NCBI RefSeq assembly: GCF_905147045.1
Contig: NC_065904.1
Location: 3,472,001 to 3,536,000, forward strand
Source: Nymphalis io
Lineage: Eukaryota > Arthropoda > Insecta > Lepidoptera > Nymphalidae
Direction: 5' to 3'
DNA: 64,000 nt
In this document: in pieces, positions 57,605-64,000 of the stretch
Position numbering within the stretch: position 1 is the stretch's first letter
How the letters are laid out: every line of letters starts with the position of its first letter
Position numbers and translations under genes: made by a program
Notes under the pieces: model-generated
Database searches by the model: none
What the model was told of the DNA's origin: nothing
What the model saw: the letters and a program-made list of their open reading frames with translations, nothing else

Positions 57605-59505
57605 TTAATATTCATTTTGACTTTATATGTTATAAAAAAATAAATTGATACAAAAATATATACAAACATTAAAAAATGTTTCTTAAAATATCCACATAAT
57701 ATTACTTATCTCAACACATTTCGCGTCCGAAATAGTACAGTTAAAAGGATTCCTAATTTAAGCTAATTTTCATAATAATGTTTCAAACGTCTGCAGCAAG
57801 CGGTTCTTTCTCATTAATCAAAATTATCCTCTATCAACCGGCAGAACCCAATAAACGGTAATTTATGAATAATGGTTATAATATCAAAGGGAAGAACCGG
57901 ATTTGGATTTTGATATAAAATAATAATTTACGAAAATATGACATAACATAAAATACTTTGACAAGATTTAATAAAATATATATGAGATTTTACTCACAAA
58001 CCGAATTACACTTACAATTATTGTGACCTTAAGCCAAAATATTATTCGAGCAACGGATTGACACGACATTGATACAGCTTGGCACGGTTACAATAGAAGT
58101 TCTAAATTTTAACAGGCAATGAATATAAAAACATTATTTCCGAAATAGTAGGATTGCAAAGACTGTGTCAAATTAAACTGCTTTTTTTAACTTTCTTTAC
58201 AACCCTATACATGTAATACGTAAGGAATATTCGTTTAGTTATGTATTAATTCCTCAAAAACTGTTTTAAATAATTTAATGAATATATTTACACGGGGATT
58301 TATATAAGTTAAGTTATGAGACATTAAATATCACTAGGGACTAGTGATATTTGATAGTAGGGACTGTCATTAAAAATTTATTTTATAATTAGCTCCAAGA
58401 GCTAGAATGTAAGCCCTAGGTTCAATATAGTGTGGGGAATACCAGATTTTTAACAATGAATTCTCTACCCTATATTACTTGATTGCTAAAATATGATATT
58501 TAAGAAAGAAATATACAAGTCTTAAGACTGGCACAATTTTAAAGATTTCGAACAAAGAAATAATACAACTATTGCTCTTCTTTTAGCGTATACATCCGCT
58601 GACCCCAATTAATGAAAGAAAACAATTTCAAGAGAAGTCTTTTATTCCAAATGGTTTTTTATGCTTAGTGTGAAGATGGTATTTATTTTAAAAAAATTCT
58701 GCGCGTTTTTTTGGTTTTTATATATTCGAAGTTCATAAAAATAAAAAATAAATATACTGAATTATTTGTGTTAATATGTTGCTGCTTGTTACAATACAAT
58801 AACAGATAAGATAAGCTTGTTAATAATAAATTGATTGATATGGAACTTTAAACGACTGCAGATAATTTGTGTAATTATTACGTAATTAACTTTAATATTT
58901 TTACAATTACAAATCCTATAATAAAGTTGAAGATGGTAATAAAACCTTTCAATAATGAATGGTATTTGAAAACATCAAATATAACCTAATATACTTTACT
59001 CGAGTAGGTTCTTAATTTTCAATGATTTTACAATATTAAATTAAATACAAAGCTGGTATATGTTTGAAAATTGATAGTTTCCCCGGAGAAGAGATCATTT
59101 AAATTAAAATATATCCCTTATGAAAACTAACGAATAATAACAACACGCCTTTTTCAAGTATAATATGTAAGTTTTAAAAATAATTTGAAGATTTAACATA
59201 ACGTAGAATGCACGTATTTTATTTTAACAAAATAGTCTGAAGTATTTGGTTGGATGTGTTATTTAGAAAAACTTAAAACAACTTCTTCTTTCAAAATAAT
59301 GGATAGGTTTGTAACCCGGGTATAATTTATTGTATATAAACAACGTGAGCTCAAAAGTATTGCTTAAACTTTAAAAAGTCTGTAGCTGCGTGATATTGGT
59401 GTATATACGTACTTAAGACGTATATACTTTATGAAATTGAATGTTGTTTTTACGACAGTTTTGTTTTTGATTTATAACTAGTTGTATCAGTATTATGCTA
59501 GTATT
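57605..59505. other. AT-rich DNA, nothing recognised
   Basis: There is a small perfect palindrome at 58325-58352 (AAATATCACTA..TAGTGATATTT). No gene was seen. Confidence 0.4.
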
Positions 59506-59508
59506 ATA

Positions 59509-59806
59509 CTGGTGGTAGGGCTTTGTGCAAGCTCGTCTGGGTAGGTACCACCCACTCATCAGATATTCTACCGCAAAACAGCAATACTTGATATTGTTGT
59601 GTTCCGGTTTGAAGGGTGAGTGAGACAGTGTAATTACAGGCACAAGGGACATAAAATCTTAGTTCCCAAGGTTGGTGGCGCATTGGCTATAAGCGATGGT
59701 TGACATTTCTTACAATGCCAATGTCTAAGGGCGTTTGGTGACCACTTACCATCAGGTGGCCCATATGCTCGTCCTCCTTCCTATTCTATAAAAAAAAAAA
59801 AAAAAA
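59509..59806 (+). mobile_element. Young family B retroposon with long A tail
   Basis: It runs from CTGGTGGTAGGGCTTTGTGC to CTTCCTATTCTATA and a 16-base A run. It is almost identical to the copy at 5364-5655. The minus-strand ORF over it lies within the element. Confidence 0.88.
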
Positions 59807-60307
59807 TGCAATACACGCGATCTTTGCATGCCTTTAAAAGTTATTACTATTTTACATCGAACATTTTATCCTGTTTATAATGTAATCAGTCGTTCGTCCG
59901 TAAGGCACGACCAAGCGGTGACCTTTAAGTGAATTATTAATTTTAATTACATTCACTTGATTCCATTGATATGTATGTAATGTCTTGTAATTATGAAAGT
60001 CGATATACATCTAAGTTAAATTATATAAATTTGTTACCTTGAAAAAAACGTTATTAATAGATATATACACTATAGTGTAAAGAGCAATCACGGGGTGAAT
60101 GAGGAAAAAAATATAACGAAGATAAATGTACCAAAATGTTATTATATGAGAAATAATTAAAATTCAAATAATAAAAATCTGATAAGCGCAAACTTTTAAA
60201 ATTCAAATCATAATGTGCAAATGTACGCGTCTGCAGCTTATTAACTATTTAATTATTAAATATGTAAGTAGAATTTACATAAAATACGTATATGAATTGG
60301 TTATATC

Positions 60308-60392
60308 TTTTTTATATATAGAATAGGAAGGCGGACGAACATATGGGCTACCTGATGGTATGTGGTCACCAACACCCATAGACAATGACATA
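60308..60392 (-). mobile_element. Family B retroposon, 3' end only
   Basis: The plus strand TATAGAATAGGAAGGCGGAC and GGCTACCTGATGGTATGTGG to CCCATAGACAATGACA corresponds to the last quarter of the element in reverse. Confidence 0.75.
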
Positions 60393-60975
60393 TTAACAAT
60401 TTTTATAAAAAGTTTTTACATAATCCTAAGCAACATTCGTGAATGAGTGAGAATACTGTGTTTTTACATACTTTTTATTTTCCGACGCTCATTCCTAACG
60501 GAGTATAATCAACTGTGCAAGATATATTTTATTGAATTTAATTGCGTGTACACAAATACAGGCGCACTATTCCCTCAATACAAAACTATCAATTTTCAAA
60601 TGTCTTCGATTGAGAATTTCTAGAACAACCGAATTTAACATTTTATCGGTTCGACCCAAAATATAATTCTGGACCTAAACAGTTTACTTGTCTCATATAT
60701 GGAACGATTGATAGGACTTTTAGATATATTTTATAGATCCCTGGTATACATCTTATATCATTAACAATACGCTTAGGAGTGTAAGTTCTCTGCACTAAAT
60801 ATCATACTGAAGGACTATAATATTATGCAGTTCGTCATTCCAATTGTTAGTTCCATGTAGTTTATTTCGTTGTATTTTTGGTTTAATATATCATAATTAA
60901 TATTTATATACTATTGAAAACTGGGGAATATCAATAACAAAGTTAAATTCCACCCTATTCACCATAGGAGGTACT

Positions 60976-61163
60976 TTTATTTACTTTGAGCAGGCGACTA
61001 CATCACCACTTTTGTTGCGGTGTTCCTAATATTTTGCGCTATTTTCAGTAAGTTAATCTTCCCGATAAAGATATCAGGAGTAAGACCCAATGCTTCACTT
61101 TCTTTTCGAGGCACGTGCTTCATCTCGATTTTTCCGCTACTAAGAAATTCTTGGTAAAATGAA
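60976..61163 (-). CDS. Unexplained exon-like ORF with terminal-exon signals
   Basis: After an acceptor TTTTTTACAG the minus strand is open for 54 codons (61163-60998): SFYQEFLSSGKIEMK, then HVPRKESEALGLTPDIFIGK and INLLKIAQNIRN, ending KVVM and TAG. AATAAA follows 16 bases after the stop (60976-60981). The peptide looks non-repetitive, but I do not recognise it. It could be a terminal exon of an unknown gene, an alternative last exon of the receptor phosphatase (same strand), or old mobile-element coding sequence. A plus-strand frame here is also open with a hydrophobic stretch. Confidence 0.25.
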
Positions 61164-61169
61164 CTGTAA

Positions 61170-62510
61170 AAAATGCTTTCGAACCTGGCAACTTGTGTTT
61201 CGATTCGGTACTAACCACTAACCAAGACATAACATTCATTTTTCAACATCATTTCAAAAAAACACAATTTATCCATTATTCAACGAAATGTGAAAAACAT
61301 TAAATAAAATGAATGTTTTTCTTTTTAATGACGGAATGATAAAAACGCTCATATAAACTGAAATCTTGCTCGTAGGGGACATCTTTTAACTGGATTTAAA
61401 GGGCTTACAGCGGCTACTATCTGTCGCTTTGCACTCCAAGAGACTTTATTAAAATCGTTTATAACTTCGCTTAGTTGGATTATGCTTTTTATTAAATAAA
61501 AGCGAAGCTCTAAAATATATTTATAGATATAAGATTGTCTTAAGCAGTGTACCGTATTCAGCGTATGTATAAATCTATTTCGAAAATTTAAATAAAGAAA
61601 AAATAATGAAAATATGTTTAGTAAACATTTTTAAATAAAACTGTACACACAAATTTGAACTGGAAATGAAAGCTTCATATATATGAGAGCCGTAATGCAA
61701 AACATTATATGTATGCTTATTCATTCGCCAAGAAGTGAAATTTTTAAATTTCTTTTAAACCTATTCAATATATATTTTTAAATATAAATCTTCAAAGTGT
61801 AACTTAAAGTACGCTTGAATGCATGAGATTTTTAATAAGGGGCTACAAAGTCTACGCGAGCGCTACGCTCATCGGATACGTTACGTAAACCTCTACGGAA
61901 AATTCGTAAAGGTTTTTTTAAGAATTATTAATTAATCAACTACAATTTTACGGATAAAATGAAGACAAATATAAAAAAAATATTTATTTAAAAAAGGAAG
62001 ATGGTACTATTTTTAATTTAAATTAAATAGGCTAACTTAAAGGCTAGATAAATAACCCATGACTTGGGATCAGTCTCTTTCTAGCTTTTTCTTACGTTTA
62101 ATAAAGAAAAGTAGATATCAAAACAGTACGCATAAAATAATACAATAATTGTATTCTATAAGTGAATTGCTTTGAATAAGAAATGAAAGTAAGATAATTT
62201 GGTCAGAATATGTTTCAAATAATTAAAACGTTCGCGTCCACAAAATGTAATTGTTCGTCGGAGTTTTATGTGGCGTGCAATTTATAATTTGCTTACTTTC
62301 ATAAAAATAAAATTCACAAATAATCTAAGCGTTTAATTACTTTTATTTCTATGAAATCTTTATACTACGTTTAAATTTTCATCTAACTCATTTACAAAAT
62401 GTTAATAACGTATTAACGCTGATTGATATTGTATATAAGTTACACAATAAATACATGACGCAAAAAAAATATTTTGTATATAAACACAACAATTGTGAAA
62501 GAATATTTAT
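61170..62510. other. AT-rich DNA, nothing recognised
   Basis: No gene or repeat family was recognised. Confidence 0.4.
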
Positions 62511-62512
62511 GG

Positions 62513-62582
62513 GGTAAAAACAAAAAGTATGTAATTATAATCAAAATAGAAATTTATAATTACGTACTTTTTGCTTTTTACC
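62513..62582. repeat. Near-perfect 28-bp inverted repeat (hairpin or MITE remnant)
   Basis: Left arm 62513-62540 (GGTAAAAACAAAAAGTATG...) and right arm 62554-62582 (...TACGTACTTTTTGCTTTTTACC) pair with one mismatch and one extra base around a 13-base loop. Confidence 0.85.
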
Positions 62583-62854
62583 AACTTATGCATCAAAGTG
62601 TTGTATCACCGTAAGTGTGTGTCTAATATTTCATAAATTCAAATAAGAAGCGAAGAATAGTATAACAGTAATTTAGGAAATTATATTTTCTACCTCTGAG
62701 TTTCAGTTTATCTTGATAAGGTAAAGTTTATTGGCTGAGAACCAACTCAGAACGTGAATGAGTAAGATAATCAAGACGGTATTTTGTTAGTAGCGTCAGT
62801 TTAAGGAAAATATGTTTTCGTAGAAAAAATTTGTACGTAATTTTTCGTTTTTCG

Positions 62855-63090
62855 TAAACCACTGTAGGTTAGAACACGCGAATCTTCGCCGTTGAGTTGC
62901 TTGTATAAACACGCACCACTAAATTTTACGGATGGGGTATTATCTTAAGAAAATTTATATGTATCAGATGAAATTAAGCCACATGTGTATCCACCAACCC
63001 TCATTGGAACATCCATGTGAAATAAGGTGAAACCTTCTCCACGAAAAGAGACCTTTGACCAGCAGTGGGATTTTTAAAGACTATTACTTT
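62855..63090 (+). mobile_element. Degenerate Metulj-like SINE
   Basis: GTAGGTTAGAACACGCGAAT, CACGCACCACTAAATTTTAC, CACATGTGTATCCACCAACC and GACCAGCAGTGGGAT keep the SINE order. The B box is lost. Confidence 0.65.
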
Positions 63091-63912
63091 TTTAATATAT
63101 TTTTTTATCTTACACCCATTTGTTCTTTGGGATGTCGTATTTATTCATATAATTGACAGCTATGTTACTTATGTTTACATGGGAAAAGATAACATCAATT
63201 TATTTCCATACATACGTCGGTGTTTGATTTTAGCTCAGGTCAAGTTATTAAGGGCAAGTTCCTTAAACAAATATCTTCTATTGATTTATCCGTTTGACAG
63301 TTAGCTAACGAGAGTCATGAGTATGAAGAAATAATATAGAATATCGTGTTGATGATTGGGTGTTTTGCATGACCGTTAAAACAGGTTAATTAATCTTTTT
63401 AACTTAATCAAGTAAAATTTAAATATTGTGGTAAGAACTTACTTGATTAAAATATATTTTGATTTTAAGCTGCTTTTATCAGAAATATCAGAATATTGTC
63501 CGGTCTCTATTCTTTACTAATGTACGCAGATGGAGCCACGAAAAACAGAACATTTTTAATATAAAATAATTAAAAATATGCGCTCCGAGTTTGAAAAATG
63601 TCAGGCATAATTTTTAATTATCATTAATTAAGGTCTCTTTTTCATTAGTGCAGTATTACTTCATTAGCGAGATTTTCAGCGTCAAAGCCTTTGGCGACTT
63701 GGCAATATTGGCATCGTCTCCCCGTGTTATGGTTTTATAGACCTAGATCAAATATTCTATTAACAACAGTTTTTAGGAAATAACATTTGAGTATTTACAT
63801 TTCGTTTTAAGTAACAAAAATTGAATATAACTATTTAAGAACACGCATGTTTATAATTTAAATTAATAGTTTTTTCTTACGATTAACTGTGTTAAGCATA
63901 TATTAATTTATT

Positions 63913-63951
63913 CCCTGATATGTTTTTGTATTGTACAAAAACATATCAGGG
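63913..63951. repeat. Perfect 18-bp inverted repeat (hairpin)
   Basis: CCCTGATATGTTTTTGTA (63913-63930) and TACAAAAACATATCAGGG (63934-63951) are exact complements around a 3-base loop. Confidence 0.9.
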
Positions 63952-64000
63952 ATCTCTTCCAGAGAATGTTTGTAATAGAAACATAATTATAAGAATAAAT

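Overview
The window looks like nuclear DNA of a butterfly or moth, most likely a nymphalid-type lepidopteran. It is very AT-rich and intron-rich. It is littered with tRNA-headed SINEs of the lepidopteran (Metulj-like) type, a second A-tailed retroposon family, 5'-truncated Jockey/CR1-type LINEs, RTE-type LINE pieces and TA-rich foldback elements. I see no bacterial, phage, CRISPR or rRNA features. The only tRNA-like sequences are SINE heads. Only two genes are supported, and they face each other.

1-1551 (+) is the 3' half of a carboxylesterase-family gene. It enters from the left edge and has two exons here. Its last intron holds a SINE with perfect target-site duplications. Both catalytic-triad residues that fall inside the window (Glu and His) appear to be substituted, so the product is probably not a working esterase.

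1.75-32.4 kb holds no gene that I can support. It is AT-rich intergenic DNA with about twenty recognisable mobile-element copies. These include one retroposon nested inside an older copy of its own family, LINE 3' ends sharing a hairpin with that family, MITE/foldback structures around 21.7-22.9 kb and several perfect hairpins.

32.6-54.6 kb (-) carries the cytoplasmic half of a receptor-type protein tyrosine phosphatase, read from splice sites and phase as 14 exons. The juxtamembrane linker (54.6 kb) is followed by PTP domain 1 (54.1-39.7 kb), domain 2 (39.7-34.5 kb) and a UGA stop at 34475-34477. In the same frame after this UGA the sequence stays open for 610 codons, to a second stop at 32642. 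This would add a Ser/Arg/Glu-rich, apparently disordered tail. Either stop-codon readthrough or removal of an 84-nt intron could join the tail to the receptor. Domain 1 keeps Cys and Arg of the signature but has lost WPD; domain 2 has lost the catalytic Cys as well. Together they suggest a receptor pseudophosphatase. The two domains share the same exon pattern and phases, including 77-nt first and 136-nt last exons. The ectodomain and membrane exons were not found and probably lie further right, in or beyond 55-64 kb. An RTE LINE and several SINEs sit in the introns.

54.7-64 kb is AT-rich DNA with retroposon copies, hairpins, an RTE fossil and one unexplained exon-like ORF on the minus strand at 61 kb. 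All gene calls rest on reading codons, splice sites and family motifs by eye. No database search was possible.
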